A DNA stretch of 64,000 nt from Manduca sexta (taxonomy: Eukaryota; Arthropoda; Insecta; Lepidoptera; Sphingidae), in contig NC_051115.1 in the NCBI RefSeq assembly GCF_014839805.1, positions 3,346,600 through 3,410,599 on the forward strand, read 5' to 3'. Position 1 is the stretch's first letter. The number at the start of each line of letters is the position of its first letter. The notes under the pieces were generated by a model. The model had not been told where the DNA came from and made no database searches. It saw nothing but the letters and a program-made list of their open reading frames with translations. A program made the translations under genes and the position numbers. Below are positions 1 through 11,619 of this stretch, piece by piece.

Positions 1-950
1 AAGTACAGACGGACAAATGGTATCTTTGATCTAGAAAAAAACATTGTTCCCGAGGGATATTTTTTCCCACTCTACTTAACATCAGTTGCAATGGAGTCTT
101 TGATGTGCCCGTTTCAAAAAAAATCTTGAAATTTTTGTATATGTTTTTGAAGGTACAGAAGGACATGTAAGAAATATATTTCATCTATTGTTCCCGAAGG
201 ATATATGTTTTACAAAATCTCCGATTTACATCTCACGTCTCGCTAGAGGGCACGCCATCCATTCTGAAAAACAATCTAAGATATAATCGAACATTCTCAT
301 TCAGAAAATATCACGGAAGATACTAGAACGTCAAAATAATGTTAATTTATTTATCGATTTATTCATATTCTTGATTTTAATTAAACTATAACGGAATTAA
401 TTGGAATATTATCACATAAGTTCATTAACGTATATTCTAGACACAAAGGTACATACAAACTATTTGTTCAAATCTGAATTCAATCTCTCCAAAATGTTGA
501 TTTAGAAAGAAGAATTATTCTGATAAATTAATCACATCTGTGATCATTCGTCTGTGACTTGGTTTTGTTTGCACGCCAGTCTTTTTAGCCAAAATTCGTG
601 TGAAATATCACTCCTTGGGCGAGTGTGGCTTGGACGCGGGTTCCTTGGAACATATATATTTTTTCTGTCTTAAACTATTAATCTCCTTCTATGACCTTCT
701 TCCTGCAGACACCCCCGCCCAATTAACATTCCTTTTATCTTAACTTTAGTTTATTCCCCTTTAATTAAAGTCCTCTATAAATTTTTAAAAAATAATAATA
801 TCTGATTATGGTTTTTGATATTTGTTTTTATGTTCTCTTTAGTTTATTTCTTTATCTCTGATTTGTACTGTATTTATTTTCTTATATTTGGAATTTTAAT
901 ATTTTTATACATTCATAATAATCTTATTCTGAATTTATGTATAATAATAA
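1..950. other. AT-rich stretch without a gene
   Basis: No coding exon is recognisable. A phrase of about 50 bases (gtacagacggac... followed by attgttcccgagggatat) recurs in diverged form at about 153-205, roughly 150 bases on, so the left edge is probably the end of an unnamed repeat. The rest is AT-rich with no visible structure. Confidence 0.5.
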
Positions 951-951
951 T

Positions 952-1138
952 AATAATATCAGCCCTGTATTATATACTTGCCCACTGCTGAGCACGGGCC
1001 TCCTCTACTACTGAGAGGGATTAGGCCTTAGTCCACCACGCTGTAGTGCGGATTGGTAGACGTCACACACCTTCGAAATTCCTATAGGGAACTTCTCAGA
1101 TGTGCAGGTTTCCTCACGATGTTTTCCTTCACCGTTTT
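952..1138 (-). repeat. tRNA-derived SINE (family S1), 5'-truncated
   Basis: Starts in reverse with the family tail (atatcagccctgtattata) and runs through the conserved body to the accgtt segment; the tRNA-like head is missing. Family S1 in sense orientation has an intact-looking RNA polymerase III A box (tagcctagttgg) and B box (ggttcaaatcc), then a body ending in ggctgatatta. About twenty copies or fragments are spread over the window. Confidence 0.85.
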
Positions 1139-1463
1139 ACTATATTATATTTTGTATTGCCATTGCTTTATTTACCGCTCAACAGTCATAGATAATATTA
1201 GACCCATAAAAAATTACCGTAACTTTTCCTACTTTCAACTTTAACATTGGCATAATCATCGTCTACCAACGATCTAATCTAAAAATTGAATTGAATTGAA
1301 CTAAAATGGCGACCAAAACGTCACTGTTATAACCTATTTATTCACTTGAACAACAAATAATCTTACTTATGTGACTAATATTTTTTATTCACATATGTCA
1401 TGTATAAGTTATATATACTGAATTAGATTTGTTTACTCAATATAATTATAGAGAATGAAATGA

Positions 1464-1757
1464 AACAGCGAATATCCTAGTTGTGTGTGGCACGGACTGC
1501 AGAGACGAATGTCCGCAGGTCCAAAACCCACACCTCTGACTTTTCTAAAGTTATGTGTGTATTTATGAATTATCACTTGCTTTAACGGTGAAGGAAAACA
1601 TCGTGAGGAAACCTGCAGACCTGAGAAATTCTTTATAGGAATTTTAAGGGTGTGTGAAATCGGCCCGCACTACAGCGTGGTGGACTAAGGCCTAATCACT
1701 CAGTTGAGGAGGCTCGTGCAGCAGTAGGACAGTATGTAATACAGGGCTGATATTATT
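1464..1757 (+). repeat. S1 SINE, nearly full length
   Basis: Sense-oriented copy with a degraded tRNA-like head (tatcctagttgtgtgtgg), B-box remnant, conserved body and the terminal ggctgatattatta. Box mutations make it an old copy. Confidence 0.85.
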
Positions 1758-1804
1758 AATAATAATCTATACAGCTTTGTTTACTGAAAACGACTTTTTA
1801 ATTA

Positions 1805-2030
1805 GATACGCCTCTATCACGCCTTTTATCCTCAATGAGGTAGGCAGAGGCGCAACTAGTGCACCTTCTTTCTGCCGTATGTATTCCGTCCCATGATATG
1901 ATAGAAGGCTATCGTCATATCAGTATTACTAAGATACTAAGCAGAAAACTCCAATATTACTGCCCGATCCGCAACTCAAACCCGAAACCTCAGCACCGCT
2001 GTAGTACCGTAATAGAACTATGCCTCTAGG
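1805..2030 (-). repeat. Second tRNA-derived SINE family (S3), reverse
   Basis: Reverse copy of a SINE whose sense head reads cctcggtggcgtagttgtac, with a B box like gattcgaatcc and a body containing the phrases gggacggaac and cgcctctgcctacccc. Here the body (gtaggcagaggcgcaac) comes first and the degraded head follows. Confidence 0.7.
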
Positions 2031-2409
2031 TAATTTTAACAAACGTGTTTTTTTAATAAATTATAGTACCAAATTCTCGTCAAAAAATCGTATTTTTTTT
2101 TATTAAGTTGATTCCATACGCAATGCAACCAGTACTTAGATAGATATTAAAAAAATATTTAATATCCTCCACGGCTGTATGAACTAAGATTCCTTTGCCT
2201 TCTTCAAAATGGTCGACGACAATTTACATAAATATTTCTGTATTATTTTTGTCTATAAACCAGACAAAATTGATACACATTATAAACAGGTTCAACGAGA
2301 TGTTTTTATGTAGATGATTGTATCGCCTATATTATTTACAGAGTATATGGTTGTGGAATGTGTTAGGTTTGGTTTTCAGGGCAGGCAATGCTTTTATAAT
2401 TTCACTCAA
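2031..2409. other. Unannotated AT-rich spacer
   Basis: No gene, structured element or family I recognise; A/T homopolymer runs only. Confidence 0.4.
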
Positions 2410-2680
2410 TGGTGGTAGGTCTTTCAAATGTGACAGTCCGCCTGTGGTATCACCGCAATGTCTATTTCTGTCAAGCAGTGTGTAGTCACTGTTGTGTTCC
2501 AGTTTGAAGGACATTGTAGCCAGTGTAACTACTGGATATAATAAGATATCTCATGCCTCAGACGAGCGCAGTGGAATATCAAACAATACTTTGTAATTCG
2601 AGGTGTTGATGTTTCTAATGTTTATGGATCGTATCGCTTACCATCAAACGGGAAGATCGTTTTGACATTCAAATAAAATT
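2410..2680 (+). repeat. Retroposon-like repeat, family S2
   Basis: Sense copies start ggtggtaggtctctcatatg, include acattgtagccagtgtaact and gtttatggatcgtatcgctt, and end cgtctcgtcattcaaagcaa plus an A run. The A-rich end suggests retroposition. About seventeen copies or fragments occur in the window, in both orientations. Confidence 0.8.
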
Positions 2681-2717
2681 GCACACGGACAAAAGTCTAG
2701 TGGCGGTTTTTTTTTGG

Positions 2718-3012
2718 TATAGACCCTGCACTCATCACCGGGGGGAAACCTGCGAACGGTATACTGGTTCCCCCTGGCTTAGTGACTGCCCTAGAGGAAA
2801 GTTGGAAGGGGACAGCTGGGAAGGAAGTATGGGGTAGGATAAGGAAACCTCTTAGGATGAGAGGAGAAGGCTAGGAACTGTCCGTAGCCCTTATAGGCCT
2901 CAATGTGTTACAACCATGAGGTATATACACTTAACTGTGTGCCTAAAGCGACAAATGTCCCCCGTGCATGGGCGTGCATTCAATGTGGAGATAGTGCACA
3001 AGAATTGCCTCG
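2718..3012 (+). repeat. Interspersed repeat, family G
   Basis: Shares long phrases (ggaaagttgg, aaggataaggaaacctctta, gtgtgcctag) with 18275-18775 and 29823-30033. It ends cacaagaattgcct. No reading frame survives; I cannot assign the class. Confidence 0.7.
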
Positions 3013-3458
3013 TAGGGGGGGGGGGGGCTCTGTTTGACAATGTACAAAGTACACGCTATATACTTTTTCCCGCGAATAAAAAAAAATCGCTTTAATATAA
3101 CTACTGTATACTGGATCCGTAACACTTCGTAGTAACAAAACGTGTGATCCGTCATCCGAAACTATGGATTTCGTGTTTTGAAGTAGACCATCAGAGGTAC
3201 GACTTGTGATTATATTTATTGCCGCAATATCAAAATGACCCTGTATTATGTAGGTAAAGACAATCTTGAATACCCACGTCAAACTTACTCGTGATTTATT
3301 ATGAATCACAACATGTTCAAAAGCCAACCACAATAATATCAATAGAAATTACTGTTATAAATTAATATAACTCAATATTTCCAAGGAGTTAGTGTACAAA
3401 GCTTACTTCAATATTTATTTTACGCCCTAAGAATTGTCTCAAATATGTACCTTTTGAT

Positions 3459-3640
3459 TTTTTATTGCTTTGCATGACGACTAGCTTGCCGTTCGCCTGG
3501 TGGTAAGCGATACGATCCATAAACAGTAGAAACACCAACCTTGAATTACAAAGTGTTTGGTATTCCACTGCGCTCGTCTGAGACATGAGATGTCTTATTA
3601 TATCCAGTAGTTACACTGGCTACAATGTTCTTCGAACTTC
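3459..3640 (-). repeat. Family S2 copy, truncated
   Basis: Reverse S2 from the A/T-rich end (tttttattgctttgcatgac) through the acactggctacaatgttctt phrase; the 5' third is absent. Confidence 0.8.
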
Positions 3641-4267
3641 AAAAGAACTCCTTAACTGGCGAAGTGGTTAAGGCCTCGCGCCGCGTCAGTCGATATTCCG
3701 TCAGGACTCTAGTCGCTTCTAAAAATCAACTTTAGATCGATGGCTCATAAATAGACTATCGAATTGAATAATAGCGACATTTACGATGTAGCGTTTCGTT
3801 GTCAAGGCATTGTTTACTACCAAACCCATTTCATTCAAAACGGAATTTGTATATTTAAACATTTAACATCTACATCTATTTTTCTGTTACAATATCTACT
3901 TACATTTTACAATTAAGTATACATTTTTTTTTCTTCGAAACGTCGAGAGGAAATAATATAAAACACCGCGATAAAATCCATAAATAGTTTTATTTCAATA
4001 AACATTCATAATAATTCTAACAATATTTTTTTAAAAACAAATTCCAAGGACACTTGAATTAAATCCATATTATAACAAATTAATTTAATTTGAACTTTGT
4101 ATACGAACCTTGGTCTTCGCTTGTTTCCGGATGACCTTTGATAGTAACGATACAATTTCTGGCATTTAGTGTCGCAGCGAATGTAAAATTACATTTTGAA
4201 CAGCTTGAAGAGTACTATCCACGTTGCGTTAAACAGACATACACATATCGCTAGCTATGTTTACTGC

Positions 4268-4558
4268 TAGTGGTCTTTCATAAGTGAGAGTCCGTCTGGG
4301 TAAGTACACCGCAATGTCTATTTCTGCCAAGCAACAGTGTATAGTCACTGTTGTGTTCCGGTTTGAAGGACATTGTAGCCAGTGTAACTACTGGACATAT
4401 TTAATATCTCATGTCTCAGGATGGCGAGCGCAGTGGAATACCAAACAATACTTTGTAATTCATGGTGTTGGTGTTTCTACTGTTTATGGATCGTATCGCT
4501 TACCATCAGGCGAACGGCAAGCTCGTCTCGTCATTCAAAGCAATAAAAAAATTATGTA
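4268..4558 (+). repeat. Family S2 copy, full length
   Basis: One of the most complete S2 copies, from ggtctttcataagtgagag to the terminal caataaaaaaa. Useful as a reference copy for the family. Confidence 0.85.
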
Positions 4559-4599
4559 ACAGTTGATCCATTTACTATGCAGTTCCAGACTTCTAGTTC

Positions 4600-4770
4600 T
4601 CTGGTAGGTTATATTTTATTCGCCTGGATAGCGACCACTGTACATAATGTTAAAACCCGCCATAGTGGCCGCCAGACCCAGCATAATTGTGTCTGCCGAG
4701 GGGCAATCATCTCTCGTCAGTCGACATTCTATTTTACCTCTCTTAGTATCAGGTGCAATGGAGTCACTAT
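4600..4770 (+). repeat. Interspersed repeat, family L
   Basis: Family L is marked by gttaaaacccgccatagtgg, cataattgtgtcgactgagg and tctctcgtcagtcgacattc. Other copies are at 12570, 24740, 27860, 29205, 31845 and 52735 (reverse). Class unknown. Confidence 0.7.
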
Positions 4771-4863
4771 GCTGTGTCCTTCTCCCCTCTACCCATTCTA
4801 AGAGAGTTCCTTTTCTTCCTACACTTCCTTGCCCCAGCTATTCCAACTTTCTTCCAGGCCTAT

Positions 4864-4985
4864 AGTCTGTTGGGCACGGGCCTCTACTACTGAGATGAAT
4901 TAGGCCTTATTCCACCACGCTGTAGTGCGGATTGGTAGACTTCACACACCCTCGAAATTCCTGTAGAGATCTACTCAGATCTATA
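4864..4985 (-). repeat. S1 SINE fragment
   Basis: Reverse S1 body only (gggcacgggcctctactact to tctactcagat); both ends are missing. Confidence 0.75.
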
Positions 4986-5269
4986 GTCAGTAAGCCGGGG
5001 ATTCCAGTATCCCATTTGCAGGCTTCCCTCAGTAACTACAGGGTTCACTACAAAAAAAACAGTCAAAATACTGGATACAATGTTCTTCAAAGTTTTCGAA
5101 CATGTGATCAAATGCCCTCATTACAAACGTCAAAAGTTCCATTCGGTTCTAACGGACATCCTGTTTTAACTACGCAGTTAATTAATAAATAATTGTTATT
5201 ACAATTAACTACTTTTAATGATATTTATACGACTAACAATGGCATTCGTTGATAATGATTATCTATTTA

Positions 5270-6002
5270 CTAGCTATTGGTCACGGGTTTGCTCGCGTGA
5301 GAGTTTTCCGGGATGAATGTCCTGCTATATATTTTTCCAGGGTCTTAGCCTATAACTTTCACAGGGTCTTAAATTATCTCCATACCAAATTTTATTAAAA
5401 TGCGTTCGGAAGATTTTGAGAAAGTAGATAATATACAGACAGACAGAAAGAGGGACTTTGTTTTATAATTTGTATAGATTTTCTTCCCACGTTTCGAAGA
5501 AGGAAAAAATATATAATTGTAAAATGAAGGTAGATACTGTAACTGACTTTTCGGGCGACCAACACCTCAGTCCCCGTGACCACGAAGGCTGAAGTCTCCG
5601 AGACTTCGGGAGTATAAATACCTAGGGTATAAATAGCCTTTGTCCTTCCCAGGGTCTCAAACTATCTCCATACCAAATTTCATCGATATCCATTGAATAG
5701 TCTTTGAGTTTATTGCATTCAGACAGACAGATGCGGCGGGAGACATTATTTTATAATTTTTTAGAACTTTTTAAAGAAACAACTCCGTCATATATGATTG
5801 TTGCGTAACTTTAACCGTTTACGTAGCGCATGCGACGCTTTTGCAACGTTTTTCATTGATGCTCCACTCCTATTAGTCATAGCGTGATGTTATATAGCCT
5901 TCGTTAATAAATGGGCTATCCAACACTAAAAGAATTTTTCAATTCGAACCAGTAGTTTTTGAGATTAGCGCGTCCAAACAAACTCTTCAGCTTTATATAA
6001 TA
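5270..6002 (-). mobile_element. Non-autonomous Helitron
   Basis: Read on the minus strand the element runs from a degraded 5' end (tttatataaagctgaagagt) to a 3' end where a GC hairpin precedes CTAG, the hallmark of rolling-circle Helitrons. No Rep/helicase frame is present. It directly abuts the S1 SINE to its right. Confidence 0.7.
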
Positions 6003-6008
6003 ATAATA

Positions 6009-6325
6009 ATATATCAGCCCTGTATTATATACTTGTCCACTGGTGAGCACGGGCCTTCTCGACTACTGAGAGGGATTAGGCCTTAGTCCACCACGCTGGC
6101 CTAGTGCGGATTGGTAGACTTCACACGCCTTCGAAATTCCTTTATAGAACTTCTCGGATGTGCAGGTTTTCTCACGATTTTTTTTCTTCACCGTTAAAGC
6201 GAACGATAAATTCAGAAAAAATACACACATTATTTTAGAAAAGTCAGAGGTGTATGCCCTTGGGATTTGAACCTGCGGACATTCGTCTTGGCAGTCCGTT
6301 CCACACCCAACTAGGCTATCGCCGC
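6009..6325 (-). repeat. S1 SINE, full length
   Basis: Reverse copy reaching both ends: tail at left (atatcagccctgtattata), tRNA-like head at right (caactaggctatcgccgc). The B box (gatttgaacctgcgg in reverse) has one change from consensus. Confidence 0.9.
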
Positions 6326-6526
6326 TTTATATAATAGTGTAGATATAGTTATTTTTTTGTATAAGCTTACCCATGTTCATAGTTCTGTGAATCCTGCATC
6401 AAGAATGTTGGGACTCGCAATGCTTTAACACAAGGGAGGCCTAAGTTTCTGCATTGTCAATACCATGGGACATGTGCTAGTGAGATTTTGGAATCTCTCG
6501 GTTTAGAGACAACGCTCAACTAAGGG

Positions 6527-6731
6527 CAGTGGCGGCTCTAAACGACGCGAGGCCCCAGGCGAAAGCAAAAAGAAACAGTAGCGAAGCCCCGGGCATAGTA
6601 AAAACACGTTCCCCTGTTTTAACAGTTTCGTCGGTAAGAACGTAAAGGTCCTGCGAGGCATCGCGCGAGGGCTCTGTAAGCGCGAGGCTCCAGGCGGTTG
6701 CCCGGTTCGCCTCCCCCGAAGGCCGCCTCTG
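6527..6731. mobile_element. hAT-like MITE, 205 bp
   Basis: Inverted ends cagtggcggc and gccgcctctg differ by one base. The flanking octamers actaaggg and cccaaggg match at six of eight positions, the target-site length of hAT elements. GC-rich interior, no transposase. Confidence 0.55.
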
Positions 6732-7030
6732 CCCAAGGGAGTAGGGAGAGGGGAAGAAAGGGAATGTGGGAAGGGATGTGGGCAGTCAAAGATATAGATT
6801 GGTTTAGTAAAGTATTTGTTAATCGGGAGAATACAAAAACCTATAGGGTACTTGCCGTTGACATAAAATCATTAAATGCAATGTCTTAGTACATATAAAA
6901 GAAAAAATCTAAAAACCGTAAAAATGTACTTTAATAAGAAAAGAAGCGAATTCATTATTACAAACATTTGCGGTCGGTACAATAACTGTGTGTATGGATC
7001 GAACGGCAAAGTTCGTCAAGTTTGAACTTA

Positions 7031-7397
7031 TACATGATCATTTTGACATCGCGTTACTAAATGAAACCACATAGATGTAAAACCGTAGATGTAAAATAAA
7101 TCAGTGTAAGTTTCGAACAAAATAAAATAGATGAAAAATAATTTAAATTTTACGCGCTCTAATGCCACTACTACTACTTTAAGAGAATTCGTCGCTGCAA
7201 CATCATACTTACAGTCAGAAATACACTCACGCATGCCATATTCGCATTAAACTTCAAAATGATAAAAAAATCAAAAACTAAAACCAGGATTTTAGATGAA
7301 TATATTCTATTAATGGATGATATTTGGCACAATGTCAGCAAAGGAGAAGACGAGTATGTGGTTTCATTTAGTAATGCAATGTCAAAATGAGCCTGTA
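7031..7397. mobile_element. MITE family H with long terminal inverted repeats
   Basis: Ends are near-mirror images: attttgacatcgcgttacta at left and tagtaatgcaatgtcaaaat at right, each about 40 bases including gaaaccac/gtggtttc. The outer bases read TATACAGGGTCA in better copies. Other copies: 19411-19820, 45016-45541 and part of one at 57488-57665. No coding capacity. Confidence 0.75.
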
Positions 7398-7481
7398 TAC
7401 TGGTTACCAATTTCGTAGTCGGTGACTTATTAAAAAGGTTTTTATATGTATAAATGAGGTTTGGTCCTAGTATGGAAATTA

Positions 7482-7497
7482 CCCCCCCCCCCCCCCT
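7482..7497. repeat. Poly-C tract
   Basis: Run of about 15 C. Similar homopolymers (G) are near 3017 and (C) near 21003. Confidence 0.9.
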
Positions 7498-7723
7498 GCA
7501 AAGGTACCAATGTCCCTTTCCTGTTAGGGCACTGATACTATTCTACAAAATACAAATAATTCCTGTCTCCTTCATGACGCACCGCGGGGCTTTACACGAT
7601 TCAAAAGAAACAGGGCAAAGGTTATTCAAAATTGCAAATCATTTTTGTTAGAAATATGAACAGTTGGATAGACACGAATGTACTTCTATGGGGGATATGT
7701 AGAAAGTTAAATAGTGTCTTCTG

Positions 7724-8092
7724 ATTTCTTATGTTTACGCGAATTTTAGACATTTAAATTAAACTATTTTTCGGATTTTATCGCGGTTTTCATATTTTAC
7801 TTTTCTCCCGACGTTTCGAAGACTTTGCAGCCTTCTTGGTCACGGGGGAGACTGTAGTTGTTCATCTGTAAAGTCAAAGTTACAATATCCATCTACATTT
7901 TACAAATATATAACTTATTAATTTTTTATCTGTTGGTGGTCCGATCTATGCAGAATGAGCTCACAGTGTCTTAAAGTCTGTCCGGTCTTTGGGTTCCGAT
8001 TTAATTAAATGTAGAACTCGGAAATCTTCGAAACGTCGGGAGAAAAGTAAAATATTAAAACCACGATAAAATCCGAAAAATAGTTTAATTTC
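7724..8092. mobile_element. MITE with ~70-bp inverted repeats and 10-bp target duplication
   Basis: Left arm (aaattaaactatttttcgga ... tcccgacgtttcgaaga) is mirrored by the right arm (tcttcgaaacgtcgggagaa ... tagtttaatttc). The decamer gtgtcttctg flanks both sides (7714-7723 and 8093-8102). Relatives are at 11620, 29020 and 62660, with single arms at 3931 and 5470. Confidence 0.75.
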
Positions 8093-8102
8093 GTGTCTTC
8101 TG

Positions 8103-8770
8103 TCTACACTCTTTCAAGTAAACTTGTAAGTTAAGGCGATCAAAGATATGAGCGTTTATGTCGTATATTTTGCGATTTCACAAGGGAATCAAAACCTATA
8201 GCACTGTTCAGCAAAGTGTGTACCGCGGTACACTGGTATACCCTGATCATTAGTTGGCGTGCCTCGGAAAAATAAGGTTCTCATAAACTTATTTTTAGTA
8301 AATAAGGGTGAACAGGCTCGCATGTTTCACATTAAATACCTTTACCGCAATTTAAAGTTTATGTTTGTTGATAATAATTATAAATGTTGATTAACATTAC
8401 TTAAAACAGATTATTAATTTGTGGTGAAACTCCAAAAATGTTTGTTTTCCTAGATGTACATGAACACAAAAAGTTTGCGGAACACTGACCTATAGTGTAG
8501 GCACACAAGTGTGTGTGTATTTGGTTGGTACATTGAGGTCTATAAGGGCAAACATTTCTCTTTCTTCTTCCTACCACACACTCTAAAGAAGGTTGTCCTT
8601 CCTCCACTCTTCACTCCCCAAATTCCCTACTATCCTTCCAATCTTTCTCACTTGTGCCCCACAACTTCCACCATTGTACTATCAGGGGGAAGCGACCTAT
8701 CAAATAGTGGACCTCGCTCCCGCCGTCCTCGAAACACTTAGTGAAACACTAAACCCCCCTTCAAAAAAAA
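8103..8770. other. Gene-free spacer
   Basis: Contains a short phrase (gggaatcaaaacctata) shared with 6830, 9115 and 17345, so part of an old repeat may be here. A C/T-rich patch lies at 8565-8660. No exon seen. Confidence 0.4.
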
Positions 8771-9080
8771 GCGGCGATAGCCTAGTTGGCTGTGGAACGG
8801 ACTGCCGAGACGAGTGTCCGCTGCTTCAAATCGCAAGGGCACACACCTCTGACTTTTCTAAAAAATCATGTGTGTATTCTTTGTGAATTTATCGTTCGCT
8901 TTAACGGTGAAGGAAAACATCGGGAAGACCTGCACATCTGAGAAGTTCTTTATAGGAATTTCGAAGGTGTGTAAAGTCTACCAATCCGCACTACAGCGTG
9001 GTGGACTAAGGCCTCTCAGTAGTAGAGGAGCCCGTGCAGCAGTGGGCAAGTATATAATACACGGCTGATATTATTATTAT
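8771..9080 (+). repeat. S1 SINE, full length
   Basis: Clean sense copy: gcggcgatagcctagttggc head with a perfect A box, body, and ggctgatattattattat end. The B-box region reads gcttcaaatcg, so it is mutated there. Confidence 0.9.
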
Positions 9081-9380
9081 AAACCCCCTTATTATGAATC
9101 ATTGGAAACCAAATACTTATAGGGTACTTCCCGTTGACCTGGAATCAGGAACATCAAAACAAAACTAGTATGCGAATTTTATCGCGGTTTGTTGGAGTCT
9201 TATAAAAATTTCGCAAAGTTTAGTTAAAACACAAATTTATTCGATCAGCTGTAAGTTAAAACCATCTTGCCTCTTAATAAGGTTTGAAGTAGGAACCGGT
9301 GATATTTTTGACAGCTATTTAAGCGATTCTTAATCACCTCTTAACGCTAAAACAAGTTCATGAGTAAAAATGTATAATAG

Positions 9381-9550
9381 GTAATGCTCGCGGCTTCGCC
9401 CGTATGAAACAGTTTTCCGGGATAAAAGTCTCTATATATATTTTCCCGGGATAGAAAGTAGCCTATGTCCTTCCCAAGGTCTCAAACTATCTCCATACCA
9501 AATTTCATCAAAATCCGTTGGGTAGTTTTTGAGTATATCGCGTTAAGACA
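9381..9550 (-). mobile_element. Helitron 3' fragment
   Basis: Reverse copy of the Helitron 3' part (tgctcgcggcttcgcccg, tttcccgggatagaaagtag, aaactatctccataccaaat), cut off near cgcgttaagaca. Confidence 0.7.
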
Positions 9551-10112
9551 TGTGCGGTCACTTTGCAGTACCCGTATTGAGAAAAAAATTGTTCATCTGC
9601 TTTTGGCTGTAAATGATGTGGCGGTATAATCGGTGCATACACAGCCATCTCGTCAACATCGCCGGAACTGCAAGAGGATCGATGCAGTGACACAACTACA
9701 GTGATATCACGATAGATGGCGACGTCGATCCTGAATTACGCTTGCACAATTTGCGTGACGTGCAGCATATACCACCTCCGAATAAGAACTGTCGGAGGGG
9801 CCGCGACCAGTCACTAAATCTGCCTGACTGGAAATCTTCCCCTTTCATAGAGGAACGTAACCATCTGTTCCTCTACAGTGGCGTCTACGTTTACGCCGCT
9901 AAACTTTGAATTAGAATCTATTGGTTAGTCAGGCTTCCGGCTTTAAGGTAAAATATCTAAGTACCTATTTCGATAATGTCATCATTCCTTAGAAGTTGGG
10001 TTTTTCCAAAGCGATACTCTGGGATAAAATCCCCCGAGGCATGACGCTAGGTTGACGTAGTTATACAATACAAATTGTCTTCATTATAATCATTGTTAAA
10101 ATACACACGAAC
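9551..10112. other. Gene-free spacer
   Basis: Moderate GC, no exon, and no repeat family I recognise. Confidence 0.35.
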
Positions 10113-10372
10113 TGGTGGTAGGTCTCTCATATTTGAGAGTCCGTCTGGGTACGTACACCGTAATGTCTATTATCGCCAAGCAGTGTGTAGTCTGTGTTCC
10201 GTTTGAAGGACATTGTAGCCAGTGTAACTACTGGACATATAAACATCTCATGTCTCAGACGAGCGCAATGGAATACCAAATACTTTGTAATTTTAGGGGT
10301 TTCTACTGTTTATGGATCGTATCGCTCATCATCAGGTGAACTGCAAGCTCGTCTCGTCATTCAAAACAAAAA
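10113..10372 (+). repeat. Family S2 copy
   Basis: Sense copy from tggtggtaggtctctcatat to cgtctcgtcattcaaaacaa, with small internal deletions. Confidence 0.85.
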
Positions 10373-10454
10373 GTGTGTTGCATCTGGCCCACAACAAATT
10401 AGTATAATCGATAAAGGCTGACATAGATTATGGTTTGATTTGGTCCATCGATTT

Positions 10455-10680
10455 TGATTGCCTTGGCGTAGTTGTATTGACTGCAGTGCTGAGGTTTCGG
10501 CTTGATGCCGGGTCAGGCAAATTATATTAGATTATTATAGTCGGTATCAGCATGAAGGGAACTAGTGCCCGATATGGCAATAGGCTTGCTTATTACATGA
10601 GACGAAATACGCACGGCGGAAAATTGTTGCTCCAGTTGAGCCTCTGCCTACACCTACAATAACAGGCGTGTGTCATTTAC
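10455..10680 (+). repeat. S3 SINE
   Basis: Sense copy with head ttggcgtagttgtattgac, body phrase gtgcccgatatggcaatagg and the tail cctctgcctacacc. The B-box region is degraded. Confidence 0.65.
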
Positions 10681-10781
10681 TCTACACGTTATATATAAAA
10701 CCACATAACTATAGTGTTTCCTTTTCAAACAATTGTCAGTCATTGAACATTGAAAAACATTGTGGTTTAAATTATTTAAAT

Positions 10782-11440
10782 CTATCACTATTATATAAAA
10801 CTGAAGACTTTGTTTGAACGCGATGGACTCAAGTTACTTTCAAACATTATAATATTTTTATAGTTTTTCACGAACCAATGCAACGTTTATTAATACTTAC
10901 TTTGCTCGCAATTTCGCCCGCGTGAATGAGTTTTTCGGGATAAAAGTCCCGCTATATATATTTCCGGGATAGAAAGTAGCCTATAACCTACCCAGGACCT
11001 TAAACTATCTCCATACCAAATTTCATAAAAATCCGTTCAGTAGATTTTGAGAAAATCGATCACATAACAAACAGCTTTTGGGGACTTTGTTTTATAATAT
11101 TTACTCACTGTGCCCGCTTCGTTCACTTGGGAATCAGTGTGTTACAAAGTTTTTCCCGCATATATTCAGTCCCACGCGTTTTTTTATTACCACCCGACCT
11201 CTTCAACAATAATCGTTATATTTCAATCAATTTACATAAAACCGTAATGTAACCTAAACCTTCATCAATAATTGCACTATCTTTTAGTAAAAACCGTACA
11301 TAAATCCGTTCAGTAGATTTTGAGAAAATCTATCATATACAGACAGCTTTTGGGGACTTTGTTTTACAATATAGTCAGATGAGGTAATGCTTTCAAACAA
11401 ACAAGCAAACAAACTTTATATAATATTACAGATTGTGTCA
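10782..11440. mobile_element. Cluster of Helitron fragments
   Basis: A Helitron 5' end in plus orientation (tatataaaactgaagactt) lies at about 10782-10830. A reverse 3' part is at 10899-11100 (gctcgcaatttcgcccgcg), and another reverse fragment with the 5' end (aaacaaactttatataatat) is at about 11265-11440. This looks like repeated insertion and deletion rather than one element. Confidence 0.6.
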
Positions 11441-11545
11441 TTATAAATTAATGATATAAAACTTGTTTTTGAGTTTTAAAGGTTACTTTAGTATAATTGT
11501 GTTTTTAATTTAGCTCGCTTGGAATCCGGACATATTTTATACAAA

Positions 11546-11608
11546 CTAGCTTTGACTCGCGGCTTCGCCTACGTGTAAAAGGGTCCGGGATAAATACCTA
11601 TAAGCATA
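11546..11608 (-). mobile_element. Helitron 3' terminus
   Basis: Starts at CTAG (11546), followed by the mirror of the 3' hairpin (actcgcggcttcgcctacg). Only about 60 bases remain. Confidence 0.6.
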
Positions 11609-11619
11609 AAGATTTAATA

